From: Pseudomonas sp. St316
GTDB lineage: Bacteria > Pseudomonadota > Gammaproteobacteria > Pseudomonadales > Pseudomonadaceae
Direction of reading: 5' to 3'
Assembly (NCBI RefSeq): GCF_018325905.1
Contig: NZ_AP021901.1
Span: forward strand, 5,922,001-5,986,000
DNA length: 64,000 nucleotides
Part shown: piece after piece, positions 1 to 8,421 of the stretch
How the letters are laid out: the number at the start of each line of letters is the position of its first letter
Position numbering within the stretch: the stretch's first letter is position 1
Program-made: the position numbers and the translations under genes
Notes under the pieces: model-generated
The model's input: the letters and a program-made list of their open reading frames with translations, nothing else
Databases searched by the model: none
What the model was told of the DNA's origin: nothing

Positions 1-1
1 G

Positions 2-886
2 GAAGCCAAGCCGGCCGAAGTCGGCATCGCCACTGCCACCCAGCTGCAAGGCAAGGAACTGTCGTTCAACAACGTGGCCGACACCGACGCCGCGCTGGAA
101 TGCGTGAAGAGCTTCGTCAAGCCAGCCTGCGTGATCGTCAAGCACGCCAACCCGTGCGGCGTGGCGGTAAGCCCGGACGCCGAGGGCGGCATCCGCCAGG
201 CCTACGAACTGGCCTACGCCACCGACACCGAGTCGGCTTTCGGCGGCATCATCGCCTTCAACCGTGAGCTGGACGCCGAGACCGCCAAGGCCATCGTCGA
301 GCGTCAGTTCGTCGAAGTGATCATCGCCCCTTCGGTCACTGAAGAAGCCCGCGCCATCGTTGCCGCCAAGGCCAACGTCCGCCTGCTGGCCTGCGGCCAA
401 TGGTCGGCCGACCGTGCGCCGGCCTGGGACTACAAGCGTGTCAACGGTGGCCTGCTGGTCCAGAGCCGCGACATCGGCATGATCGGCAGCGAAGACCTGA
501 AAGTGGTGACCCAGCGCGCCCCGAGCGAGCAGGAAATCAACGACCTGATCTTCGCCTGGAAAGTCGCCAAGTACGTCAAGTCCAACGCCATCGTCTACGC
601 CAAGAACCGCCAGACCATCGGCGTCGGCGCCGGCCAGATGAGCCGCGTGAACTCGGCCCGCATCGCCGCGATCAAGGCTGAACACGCCGGTTTGCAGGTA
701 CAGGGCGCGGTCATGGCTTCCGACGCGTTCTTCCCGTTCCGCGACGGTATCGACAACGCGGCCAAGGTCGGTATCACCGCGGTGATCCAGCCGGGTGGTT
801 CGATGCGTGACAGCGAAGTGATCGCCGCTGCTGATGAAGCCGGCATCGCCATGGTCTTTACTGGCATGCGCCATTTCCGTCACTAA
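2..886 (+). CDS. purH: PurH, bifunctional AICAR transformylase/IMP cyclohydrolase (3' part, cut by window start)
   Basis: The reading frame is open from the first full codon at position 2 to the stop at 884-886, so 294 C-terminal residues are visible of a protein that is usually about 535 residues. This part is the AICAR formyltransferase domain, which moves a formyl group from 10-formyl-THF to AICAR in the last two steps of IMP synthesis in the cytoplasm. The KHANPCG motif near the visible start carries the family's catalytic Lys-His pair, and the protein ends in the typical FTGMRHFRH. It is followed after a 219-bp REP-containing gap by purD on the same strand, the usual Pseudomonas order. 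An internal GTG at 74 could be mistaken for a start but homologous sequence clearly continues upstream of it. Confidence 0.97.
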   Translation, partial: EAKPAEVGIATATQLQGKELSFNNVADTDAALECVKSFVKPACVIVKHANPCGVAVSPDAEGGIRQAYELAYATDTESAFGGIIAFNRELDAETAKAIVERQFVEVIIAPSVTEEARAIVAAKANVRLLACGQWSADRAPAWDYKRVNGGLLVQSRDIGMIGSEDLKVVTQRAPSEQEINDLIFAWKVAKYVKSNAIVYAKNRQTIGVGAGQMSRVNSARIAAIKAEHAGLQVQGAVMASDAFFPFRDGIDNAAKVGITAVIQPGGSMRDSEVIAAADEAGIAMVFTGMRHFRH

Positions 887-931
887 CATCGATCAAATGT
901 GGGAGCTGGATGTGTGTGGGAGCAAGGCCCT

Positions 932-1019
932 GTGGGAGCAAGGCTTGCCCGCGATGCAGGCAACTCGGTCCATCAGGCAAACCGAGGTGATGCTATCGCG
1001 GGCAAGCCTTGCTCCCACA
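932..1019. repeat. Inverted REP pair (GCAAGG/TTGCCCGCGAT type) between purH and purD
   Basis: GTGGGAGCAAGGCTTGCCC starts at 932 and its inverted copy, with GGGCAAGCCTTGCTCCCAC, ends at 1018. A degenerate GTGGGAGCAAGG copy precedes it near 916 and more CTCCCAC remnants follow to about 1050. This is the second REP subtype of the window; most others carry GCGAGCTTGCTCGC. Confidence 0.85.
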
Positions 1020-1105
1020 CAGCCTTGCTCCCACACCCGCTCGCTCCCACAGAAAAGCACCCCCTGTGGTGCTCAACAGAATTAGCGTCATCCGAGGTTT
1101 TTGAA

Positions 1106-2401
1106 ATGAATGTTTTGATCATTGGCAGCGGTGGCCGTGAACACGCCCTGGCCTGGAAAGTGGCTCAGGATCCGCGTGTGCAGAAAGTTTTCGTGGCACC
1201 GGGCAATGCCGGCACTGCCATCGAAGCCAAGTGCGAAAACGTCGCCATCGACGTGCTGGCCCTGGAACAACTGGCTGATTTCGCCGAGAAGAACGTCTCG
1301 CTGACCATCGTCGGCCCGGAAGTGCCGCTGGTCGCCGGCGTGGTCGATCTGTTCCGCGCCCGTGGCCTGGACTGCTTCGGCCCGACTGCCGGTGCCGCGC
1401 AGCTGGAAGGCTCGAAAGCGTTCACCAAGGATTTCCTGGCGCGTCACAAGATCCCGACCGCCGACTACCAGAACTTCACCGAAATCGAACCGGCCCTGGC
1501 GTACCTGCGCGAGAAAGGCGCACCGATCGTGATCAAGGCCGACGGCCTCGCGGCCGGTAAAGGCGTGATCGTCGCCATGACCCTGGTCGAAGCCGAAGAC
1601 GCCGTGCGCGACATGCTGGCAGGCAATGCCTTCGGCGACGCCGGCTCCCGGGTGGTGATCGAAGAGTTCCTCGACGGCGAGGAAGCCAGCTTCATCGTCA
1701 TGGTCGATGGCAAGAACGTCCTGCCAATGGCCACCAGCCAGGACCACAAGCGTGTCGGCGACGGCGACAGCGGCCCGAACACCGGTGGCATGGGTGCCTA
1801 TTCCCCGGCCCCGGTGGTGACCGCCCAAGTGCACCAGCGCGTCATGGACCAGGTGATCTGGCCGACCGTGCGCGGCATGGCCGAGGAAGGCAACGTCTAC
1901 ACCGGTTTCCTCTATGCTGGCCTGATGATCGACAAGGCTGGTAACCCAAAAGTCATCGAATTCAACTGCCGTTTCGGCGATCCTGAGACCCAACCGGTGA
2001 TGCTGCGCCTGCAATCGAGCCTGGTGCTGCTGGTCGAGGCCGCACTGGCCCAGGCACTGGACAAGGTCGAAGCCCAGTGGGACCCGCGCCCAAGCGTCGG
2101 TGTCGTATTGGCGGCTGGCGGTTACCCGGGCGACTACGCCAAAGGTAGCGCAATCCAGGGCCTGGACGCCGCGGCCCGCCTGGAAGGCAAGGTCTTCCAT
2201 GCAGGCACCGCGTTGAAGGATGGGCAAGTGGTCACCGCCGGCGGTCGTGTGCTTTGCGCCACCGCCATGGGCGCCAGTGTCGACGAAGCTCAGCAGCAGG
2301 CCTACAAGCTTGCCGCCGAGATCGACTGGGAAGGTTGCTTCTACCGCAAGGACATTGGCTATCGCGCCATTGCCCGCGAGCGTGGCGAAAATCTGGAGTA
2401 A
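1106..2401 (+). CDS. purD: PurD, phosphoribosylamine-glycine ligase (GARS)
   Basis: PurD joins phosphoribosylamine and glycine using ATP, the second step of de novo purine synthesis. The frame is open back to 899, but the ATG at 1106 gives the canonical N-terminus MNVLIIGSGGREHALAWKV and a 431-residue protein, the usual size; the upstream codons run through REP sequence and are not coding. Visible features are the N-terminal GSGGREHAL nucleotide-binding loop, the ATP-grasp domain beginning around the EGSKAFTKDF stretch (about residue 100), the VVIEEFLDGEEASF strand and the VIEFNCRFGDPETQ metal-binding motif. It lies between purH and retS, which as I recall is the arrangement at PA4854-PA4856. 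Confidence 0.97.
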   Translation: MNVLIIGSGGREHALAWKVAQDPRVQKVFVAPGNAGTAIEAKCENVAIDVLALEQLADFAEKNVSLTIVGPEVPLVAGVVDLFRARGLDCFGPTAGAAQLEGSKAFTKDFLARHKIPTADYQNFTEIEPALAYLREKGAPIVIKADGLAAGKGVIVAMTLVEAEDAVRDMLAGNAFGDAGSRVVIEEFLDGEEASFIVMVDGKNVLPMATSQDHKRVGDGDSGPNTGGMGAYSPAPVVTAQVHQRVMDQVIWPTVRGMAEEGNVYTGFLYAGLMIDKAGNPKVIEFNCRFGDPETQPVMLRLQSSLVLLVEAALAQALDKVEAQWDPRPSVGVVLAAGGYPGDYAKGSAIQGLDAAARLEGKVFHAGTALKDGQVVTAGGRVLCATAMGASVDEAQQQAYKLAAEIDWEGCFYRKDIGYRAIARERGENLE

Positions 2402-2415
2402 CCCAGCCATTCAGC

Positions 2416-2442
2416 CAGGCAAGGGTCTGCGGCCCTTGCCTG
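2416..2442 (+). terminator. Hairpin downstream of purD
   Basis: A perfect 10-bp stem, CAGGCAAGGG (2416-2425) and CCCTTGCCTG (2433-2442), with a 7-base loop, starts 14 bases after the purD stop. There is no clear T run after it, so it may end transcription only partly or stabilise the purD message. Confidence 0.5.
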
Positions 2443-2465
2443 ACTGTTCCGGCGCCGCGCATAGT

Positions 2466-2471
2466 TATAAT
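2466..2471 (+). promoter_or_regulatory. Candidate -10 box of the retS promoter
   Basis: A perfect TATAAT lies 30 bp before the retS GTG start and after the purD hairpin. No good -35 box sits at 16-18 bp, so this is a candidate only. Its position fits retS having its own promoter. Confidence 0.4.
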
Positions 2472-2500
2472 CTGGCATCAACCTACGAAGGGATTTCGCC

Positions 2501-5278
2501 GTGCGCTGGCTCAGGATTGCCATAGGCCTTACCGTCACCTTGCTGACGTTGCTCTGCATGCTCCCGGCCCAGGCCGCGCCAGGCAGTGGCTGGGCAGTAT
2601 TGCTCGACGAACAGGGCGACCTGACGCTGAGCGACATCCGTTCAGCCCGCTACACCAATCAATTCAGCCCCATCGACCTGGACCGCCTCAAGGCCGCCGA
2701 GCCCGACGGGGCATTGTGGTTGCGCTTCCGCCTGGCCCCCGACCGGCATGAACAGATCCTGCGCATCTTCGCGCCCGACCTGTCACGCCTGAACCTCTAC
2801 GTGCTGGACGGCGATGTTCTGGTTGACCAGCAAATCAGCGGCAATGCCATGCCGCACACCGAACCTGTGGTACCCAGCAGCGATTTCATGCTGCCCCTGC
2901 CACGCAGCGACAAATCGCTGGACGTCTACCTGCGACTGTCCTCGCGCCATGAACTGCGCCCCTACATCACCTTGCAATCGGCAGTGGTGGCCGCGGCCGA
3001 TCAGAACCAGACACTGATCTATGGGTTGCTGTTCGGCTGCATCACCATGCTGGTCCTGCACAACCTCACCCGCTATGCCTACACCCGCTCACGCAGTTGC
3101 CTGTGGCTGGCCGCCTGTGAAGGACTGCTGATGCTCAGCCTGGCGCTGTTGCTGAATTTGGGCGGCCCTTGGCTACCCGACTGGCCAGCCGTCCAGACGC
3201 CCGGGGCCTACCTGGCCTTGCTGCTGACGGCGCCCTGCGGCCTGATGTTCGCCTACCGTTTCTTCGCGCCCCTGGGGCCGCACCCGTTGAATCGGCTGCT
3301 GCTGGGGGACATCGTGCTCGTCATGCTGTGCAGCCTGCTGCTGTTGTTCGTCAACACGCTGCCGCTCAATATCATGACCTACGCCCTCGTGGCCCTGGCC
3401 GGCCTGAGTATGCTGCTCGTCAGCGCCTGGCACTGGCAAAAGGGCTACCGCCCGGCCCGGCTGTTCGTCGCGGCCATGGTGGTCTTCAACCTGGGCACGC
3501 TGATCATCCTTCCGGCACTGCAAGGGCTCACGGAGGTTCCTCCCCAAGGCTTGATCATCACCCTGCTGATCTTCATCTGCATCAGCGGCCTGTTGATGAG
3601 TGTCGCCTTGGGCGAGCGCCAGCGCTCGATCAACGAAAGCCGGTTCAGCATCAGCCGCGACCTGGCGGCGAGCAATGCCGAGATCAATGCCAAGGCCGAG
3701 TTCCTGGCCAAGATCAGCCACGAGATCCGAACTCCGATGAACGGCGTGCTGGGCATGACCGAGCTGCTGCTGGGTACGCCGTTGTCGGTCAAGCAACGCG
3801 ATTACGTGCAGACGATCCACAGCGCCGGCAATGAACTGCTGACCCTGATCAACGAGATCCTCGACATCTCCCGGCTCGAATCCGGGCAGATCGAACTGGA
3901 CGATGTGCAGTTCGACCTCAATGCACTGATCGAGGATTGCCTGAGTATCTTCCGTGCCAAGGCCGAACAGCAGAATGTCGAGCTGATCAGTTTCATCCAG
4001 CCCCAGGTGCCGCGAGTGATCAGTGGCGACCCGACGCGACTGCGCCAGGCGCTGCTGAGCCTGCTGGAAAACGCCCTGAAAAAGACCGACGAGGGCGAAG
4101 TGCTGATCGTCGTCGCCCTCGACGAGCGCAGTAATCAGCCGCGCCTGCGCATCGCCGTGCAGGACAGCGGGACGCCGATGGACGCTGAAGAGCGCGACAC
4201 CCTGATGCATGCCGAGCTGCACAGCAAGAATTTCCTCTCGGCCACGCGCCTGGGGGGCAACCTGGGCCTGGTCATCGCCCGCCAGCTGATCGTCCTGATG
4301 CACGGAGAGTTCGGTATCAAAAGCGGCAGCAACCAGGGCAGTACCTTGTGGCTGACCTTGCCGCTGGATCCGGATCGTCTCGAACACCCGACTTCCGACC
4401 TCGATGGCCCGCTGCAAGGGGCACGGGTGTTGATCGTCGACGACAACGACACCTGCCGCAAAGTGCTGGTGCAGCAGTGCAGCGCCTGGGGCCTGAACGT
4501 CAGCGCGGTGCCCTCGGGCAAGGAAGCCCTGGCGCTGCTGCGCACCAAGGCGCACCTGCGCGATTATTTCGACGTGGTGCTGCTGGACCAGAACATGCCG
4601 GGCATGACCGGTATGCAACTGGCCGCCAAGATCAAGGAAGACCCGAGCCTGAACCACGACATCCTGTTGATCATGCTCACCGGTATCAGCAATGCGCCGA
4701 GCAAGATCGTGGCGCGCAACAGCGGGGTCAAGCGCATCCTCGCCAAACCGGTGGCCGGTTATACCCTCAAGACTACCCTGGCGGACGAGCTGAACCAGCG
4801 CAACAGGGGTCAGGCGACGAATGTGCAGGTTAACGCCGGCCCGCCCGTGCCAGTGAAGGTGCCGAGCGATTTCCGCATTCTGGTGGCCGAGGACAACAGC
4901 ATTTCCACCAAGGTCATTCGCGGCATGCTCGGCAAGCTCAACCTGCAACCCGACACCGCCAGCAACGGCGAAGAAGCCCTCAAGGCCATGAAGGAACAGC
5001 GCTACGACCTGGTCCTGATGGACTGTGAAATGCCGATCCTTGACGGATTTTCCGCCACCCAGCAACTGCGCGCCTGGGAAATGGGCAACCAGCGGACCCG
5101 CACCCCCGTGGTGGCACTCACCGCACACATCCTGGCCGAGCATAAAGAGCGAGCACGCCAGGCCGGGATGGACGGGCACATGGCCAAGCCAGTGGAGCTG
5201 TCGCAGTTGCGTGAGCTGATCGAGCACTGGGTGGCCCAGCGTGATCAGCAGAACAGGTCTGCGGCGCACACATCCTAA
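2501..5278 (+). CDS. retS: RetS-like hybrid sensor kinase/response regulator
   Basis: RetS is an inner-membrane sensor that, in P. aeruginosa, binds the GacS kinase and blocks Gac/Rsm signalling, switching between acute and biofilm lifestyles. This 925-residue protein has the RetS order: signal peptide (1-25, ending PAQAAPG), periplasmic 7TMR-DISMED2 domain (about 40-165), seven transmembrane segments (about 170-375), HisKA with phospho-acceptor His407 in AKISHEIRTPMNG, a HATPase-like domain (about 508-620), and two receiver domains (about 641-765 and 790-915) with phospho-acceptor Asp696 (LLDQNMPG) and Asp841 (LMDCEMPIL). The G1 box reads DSGTPMD rather than DxGxG, so ATP binding may be weak, which fits a kinase acting through GacS. 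The start is GTG at 2501, preceded by GAAGG. The name rests on architecture and purD adjacency. Confidence 0.88.
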   Translation: MRWLRIAIGLTVTLLTLLCMLPAQAAPGSGWAVLLDEQGDLTLSDIRSARYTNQFSPIDLDRLKAAEPDGALWLRFRLAPDRHEQILRIFAPDLSRLNLYVLDGDVLVDQQISGNAMPHTEPVVPSSDFMLPLPRSDKSLDVYLRLSSRHELRPYITLQSAVVAAADQNQTLIYGLLFGCITMLVLHNLTRYAYTRSRSCLWLAACEGLLMLSLALLLNLGGPWLPDWPAVQTPGAYLALLLTAPCGLMFAYRFFAPLGPHPLNRLLLGDIVLVMLCSLLLLFVNTLPLNIMTYALVALAGLSMLLVSAWHWQKGYRPARLFVAAMVVFNLGTLIILPALQGLTEVPPQGLIITLLIFICISGLLMSVALGERQRSINESRFSISRDLAASNAEINAKAEFLAKISHEIRTPMNGVLGMTELLLGTPLSVKQRDYVQTIHSAGNELLTLINEILDISRLESGQIELDDVQFDLNALIEDCLSIFRAKAEQQNVELISFIQPQVPRVISGDPTRLRQALLSLLENALKKTDEGEVLIVVALDERSNQPRLRIAVQDSGTPMDAEERDTLMHAELHSKNFLSATRLGGNLGLVIARQLIVLMHGEFGIKSGSNQGSTLWLTLPLDPDRLEHPTSDLDGPLQGARVLIVDDNDTCRKVLVQQCSAWGLNVSAVPSGKEALALLRTKAHLRDYFDVVLLDQNMPGMTGMQLAAKIKEDPSLNHDILLIMLTGISNAPSKIVARNSGVKRILAKPVAGYTLKTTLADELNQRNRGQATNVQVNAGPPVPVKVPSDFRILVAEDNSISTKVIRGMLGKLNLQPDTASNGEEALKAMKEQRYDLVLMDCEMPILDGFSATQQLRAWEMGNQRTRTPVVALTAHILAEHKERARQAGMDGHMAKPVELSQLRELIEHWVAQRDQQNRSAAHTS

Positions 5279-5315
5279 GCGGTGACTGGACGGGCAACGG
5301 GCGCTGCCGTTCCGT

Positions 5316-5996
5316 TCAAAGTTCCAACGCATGCAGATGGCGGACTGTCTCGCTCATCACCGCGGCCGCGACTTTTTCTCTGAACGCTGCGTAGTGCAGC
5401 GTGCTGAATGTTACGACCGCCATTTCTTCCAGGCTGTTTTCCACCACCTCCTCTATCGGCCAGAACAGAAATCCCGAGACCGTTCTGCGGGTGCGGAACT
5501 GTTTATGGTAGAGGCCTATTTCTATTCTCCCGGCAGACTTGGCCGTGCAAGGGATCACTTGGAAGAATCCCATATCACGCAGCAGGCTAGTTCTCTCGAA
5601 TACCTCAAGCGCATCGGGACTCTGCCTCAGGGTTCCTAACGCCTGGCGTGCCTGCCGGGAAAAACGTTGATCAAATGACCGGGATACTTGCCGCAAAACG
5701 CTGTCGGCCATTAACCCCTGCCCAGCCTGTCCGGCACTGACAGGGCGCGCCGAATCCCAGCCCAGATACCTGAGTTTATTCCTGTAGTAGTCAAACCAAT
5801 TGCCGACCAAACCGTCCTTGTAGGCCGAACGTGTTGCCAGTTGCGCGTACAGGTTGCTCAAGTAGATATCTTCTCGATCCTGGAGGGACAGGCCCTCATC
5901 GAATGACACGATACTCCCGCCCACCACGGCAGCGCCCGGTGTGCCACTGCGGCGAAGTACCTGCCCATTGACCGGTTGCCTCCCCATGTCATTCAT
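5316..5996 (-). CDS. Unknown protein C of a three-paralogue cassette next to the toxin
   Basis: I do not recognise this 226-residue protein. Residues 27-80 share a pattern with the two proteins encoded upstream of it: a hydrophobic SIVSF stretch, then DIYLSNLYAQLA, a Trp (W67), and GW (W80) 13 residues later. The C-terminal third resembles the other two in its predicted strand-strand-helix order. There is no signal peptide or membrane segment. Its ATG overlaps the stop of the preceding gene (ATGA, 5993-5996), so the two are translationally coupled. It converges on retS, whose stop is 37 bp away. It may assist or neutralise the large toxin or be an effector itself; this is inference from context. 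Confidence 0.75.
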   Translation of the reverse strand: MNDMGRQPVNGQVLRRSGTPGAAVVGGSIVSFDEGLSLQDREDIYLSNLYAQLATRSAYKDGLVGNWFDYYRNKLRYLGWDSARPVSAGQAGQGLMADSVLRQVSRSFDQRFSRQARQALGTLRQSPDALEVFERTSLLRDMGFFQVIPCTAKSAGRIEIGLYHKQFRTRRTVSGFLFWPIEEVVENSLEEMAVVTFSTLHYAAFREKVAAAVMSETVRHLHALEL

Positions 5997-6694
5997 AAAG
6001 ACACAGCCCCCGTCACCTCTTGCTCGACCGCGTCGGAAATATCAAAGATGTTCTGGGTAGCCCTATCCCCCAGTTTCTTGATAATGGCATCGCGAACGGG
6101 CGCATAGAGTGCATCAGACAAACTCGCCTGGAAGCACCGCAATTGAATTGTGCCCGGTACAGGATCGGTGGAAAAAAGCGGCCCAAGAGGATTGCCCGTA
6201 ATGTGCCCGGCCTCAAACTCCACGCAGACACTGTTCAGCACAGGCCCGCGCTGGGCCAGGATGACTTGCAGCCTGACCCTGCACGGCTCCGGGGACCTAG
6301 GGCCTTGAACCCGCTCGCGCAATCGTTCAATGGCCGGCAAGCTGCAGGGTAATTGAGCGACACGATTCAACAGGCGCGTGAATTCAGTCACTTTAGTTTG
6401 ATCAACATACGCCGCCATTCGCTTTTCCACCCAAGACATCATGGCGTATTTCGATGGGGTATCGAGCGTAAAGTTGTCCCACATTACTGCTTTTTGCAAC
6501 CAACCATTCTGCAATACTTCCCGGTATGCCCCATACCATTCACCCGACGACGCAAGAGCCGGATATTTCTTGTCGGCTACCAGTTGCGCAAACAATACCG
6601 AATTCATTACATCGCACTTCTCCTGCTCCAGCATATCCGCTGACAACAAGACAACCGCCCCGGCATTGATAAAAACCGAACAATGATCACTCAT
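5993..6694 (-). CDS. Unknown protein B of a three-paralogue cassette next to the toxin
   Basis: A 233-residue protein of unknown function, second in a minus-strand trio. The open frame extends to 6751, but the ATG at 6694 is preceded by CAGGTAAT at proper spacing and gives an N-terminus that lines up with the siblings. Residues 10-65 hold the shared block: hydrophobic AVVLLS, DVMNSVLFAQLVADKKYP, W53, and GW (W65) 12 residues later. The C-terminus carries IIKKLGDRATQNI, closely matching IIARLGDRAQKKI of the upstream protein. No signal peptide or transmembrane helix is seen. It is 63 bp downstream of protein A and overlaps protein C by 4 bp. Base composition looks more AT-rich than the surrounding backbone, suggesting acquisition. 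Confidence 0.72.
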   Translation of the reverse strand: MSDHCSVFINAGAVVLLSADMLEQEKCDVMNSVLFAQLVADKKYPALASSGEWYGAYREVLQNGWLQKAVMWDNFTLDTPSKYAMMSWVEKRMAAYVDQTKVTEFTRLLNRVAQLPCSLPAIERLRERVQGPRSPEPCRVRLQVILAQRGPVLNSVCVEFEAGHITGNPLGPLFSTDPVPGTIQLRCFQASLSDALYAPVRDAIIKKLGDRATQNIFDISDAVEQEVTGAVSL

Positions 6695-6757
6695 TATAAT
6701 TACCTGATTCGCTAATGGATGGCGACCACTGTGTAGTCGCCAAGGGATCACCCGAGA

Positions 6758-7567
6758 TTAAATCTCATACTCTTCGATCTTTTTCTGCGCACGATCACCC
6801 AGCCTTGCAATGATCGTGGCTCGGGTACGGTTAATAATTGCCGGCACCATGGTCATGTGACACTCGCCGCGATACAGATCGACCGAACTGCTGTCCCAGT
6901 CCACGAACAGAATCCGGGTCTGATTCGTCCGGTTGATGAAACGCACGGCGCCCAAGGCCAGCATCACTTCACCCTGTGGGGTTTCATGACAGGTCGCCAC
7001 ACCAAAGCCACCCGCACCGGACTCCCTGATATTTTGATCAAACAGCTGAAGTGGCTTGCCACTGCTTTGCAGCGCAGCAATGGCATCACCGGCCACTTTA
7101 AGCATGAGCAGCGAGGTGGGGCCGGGAACTGCGGCGGCGGCCACGGCCGAACCCAGGACTCTCAACACCAGTTGATCCATCTTGAAGCTCTTGCCAGAGG
7201 CCGCAACCGAGTCGTAGTAACGTTGCAGGATAGTCCAGCCGCAATCCTGCATGACTTGAAGGAACAGTTGATACCATTCCTTGCCTTGTTCATCCCGCGG
7301 GTATTGCCTGTTAGCCACCAGCGACGCAAACAGATAGGAATGCTGGATATCCACCTGATTTTGCTCAGTCATGCCCGAGACAAATGCCAGGATACTTTCC
7401 CCGACAATCGAAGCACGGTCCGGTTTTTCCACGGCCGCTTTATATCCGACAGAATTGATTGCGACAGTGCGCGAAGAAACAAGCACGTTTTCCGGCATCA
7501 CGTCATAAGTAGTCAGCCGATCAAGACGATCAGCCAGCGTTAAAACCGAATCAAACTTGACACTCAT
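6758..7567 (-). CDS. Unknown protein A of a three-paralogue cassette next to the toxin
   Basis: A 269-residue protein of unknown function, first gene of the trio. The start ATG at 7567 has AAAGGA 8 bp upstream. Residues 55-111 carry the block shared with the other two: SILAFVSG, DIQHSYLFASLVANRQYP, W98 and GW (W111). A small-residue-rich hydrophobic stretch, VLGSAVAAAAVPGPTSLL (about 135-152), could be a membrane-active or buried helix. The C-terminus has LGDRAQKKIEEYEI, like protein B. A candidate promoter lies just upstream. The toxin gene lies 855 bp away on the same strand, but the plus-strand marC gene lies between, so co-transcription with the toxin is unlikely to be direct. Confidence 0.75.
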   Translation of the reverse strand: MSVKFDSVLTLADRLDRLTTYDVMPENVLVSSRTVAINSVGYKAAVEKPDRASIVGESILAFVSGMTEQNQVDIQHSYLFASLVANRQYPRDEQGKEWYQLFLQVMQDCGWTILQRYYDSVAASGKSFKMDQLVLRVLGSAVAAAAVPGPTSLLMLKVAGDAIAALQSSGKPLQLFDQNIRESGAGGFGVATCHETPQGEVMLALGAVRFINRTNQTRILFVDWDSSSVDLYRGECHMTMVPAIINRTRATIIARLGDRAQKKIEEYEI

Positions 7568-7612
7568 AGAATATATCCTTTATTCAATTAGAGCCCTCCA
7601 TGGGCCCGAGGG

Positions 7613-7641
7613 AATAAAATGAGCCAACGCACCTCAGGCAA
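7613..7641 (-). promoter_or_regulatory. Candidate sigma-70 promoter for the three-paralogue cassette
   Basis: Read on the minus strand: TTGCCT (7641-7636), 17 bp, TTTATT (7618-7613). The -35 matches 4 of 6 and the -10 matches 4 of 6 consensus bases with ideal spacing, 46 bp before the ATG of protein A. Unproven. Confidence 0.35.
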
Positions 7642-7750
7642 CAAGTTCAAAACTGTAACCACACATAATGCCCGCCACATTAAAAACTCAACGACAGTTC
7701 GCAATAAGGCGAAGCTTTTCGGCATTTGAAAACTTCATGTTCACCGCGAG

Positions 7751-7779
7751 CCGACAGACACCTCGGCGCCTGATAAACT
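7751..7779 (+). promoter_or_regulatory. Candidate sigma-70 promoter for the marC-like gene
   Basis: CCGACA (7751-7756), 17 bp, TAAACT (7774-7779), 33 bp before the ATG. It would make the marC-like gene and the minus-strand cassette divergently transcribed from the same 245-bp gap. Confidence 0.35.
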
Positions 7780-7812
7780 CCACGGCAATTTCATTCGTCG
7801 TGAGCTTCGACC

Positions 7813-8409
7813 ATGCTCCATGTGCTGTTCAGCGTTTACCTGAAGATGCTGGTGCTCTACAGCCCTTTCTTCGTGTTGTCGTGTTTTATCGGCCTGACTC
7901 GCGGTTATTCACGCAAGGAACAACGCCGCCTGGCCTGGAAGGTCGCGACCGCGACGCTGGTGTCCAGCGTCTTGCTGTACCTGTTCGGACGGGTGATTTT
8001 CAGCGTGTTCGGCATCACCGTGGACGCGTTCCGTATTGGCGCTGGCAGCGTGCTGTTCATTTCGGCACTGGGCATGGCCCAAGGCAAGTCGGCCGTCCAG
8101 ACTGACAGCGTTCAGCAGGACGTGACCATTGTCCCGCTGACCATTCCGTTGACCGTCGGCCCCGGCACCATCGGCGCCCTGCTGGTGATGGGCGTGAGTC
8201 AACCGCACTGGGACGACAAACTCATGGCGATCATCAGCATCGCCCTGGCCAGCTTCACCGTGGGCGTGGTGCTGTACCTGTCCAGCCGCATCGAGCGGAT
8301 TCTGGGCGACCAGGGCCTGCAGATCGTCAGCCGCCTGATGGGACTGTTTGTCTGTGCGCTGGCCGCGCAGATCATCTTTACCGGGGTCAAAGGCTATCTG
8401 GTGCCGTAG
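7813..8409 (+). CDS. MarC-family integral membrane protein
   Basis: A 198-residue polytopic membrane protein of the MarC/NAAT family (PF01914-type), members of which sit in the inner membrane; the true substrate is uncertain in spite of the old antibiotic-resistance name. Six hydrophobic segments are visible, with the family hallmark VPLTIPLTVGPGTIGALLV in the middle (around residues 112-130). Length matches the usual 195-220. It is the only plus-strand gene inside the toxin island: its stop is 12 bp from the toxin stop (convergent) and it is divergent from the three-paralogue cassette. It may be an older backbone gene around which the island was assembled. Confidence 0.88.
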   Translation: MLHVLFSVYLKMLVLYSPFFVLSCFIGLTRGYSRKEQRRLAWKVATATLVSSVLLYLFGRVIFSVFGITVDAFRIGAGSVLFISALGMAQGKSAVQTDSVQQDVTIVPLTIPLTVGPGTIGALLVMGVSQPHWDDKLMAIISIALASFTVGVVLYLSSRIERILGDQGLQIVSRLMGLFVCALAAQIIFTGVKGYLVP

Positions 8410-8421
8410 CAAGGCCCGCGA

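Noticed and set aside
899..1105. N-terminal extension of PurD from 899
   Set aside because: The extra 69 codons read through an inverted REP pair; the canonical start is the ATG at 1106.
3173..5332. 719-residue open frame antisense to retS
   Set aside because: A shadow frame caused by high GC codon bias; the plus-strand protein has clear kinase and receiver domains, and the antisense product is His/Gln-rich with no recognisable fold.
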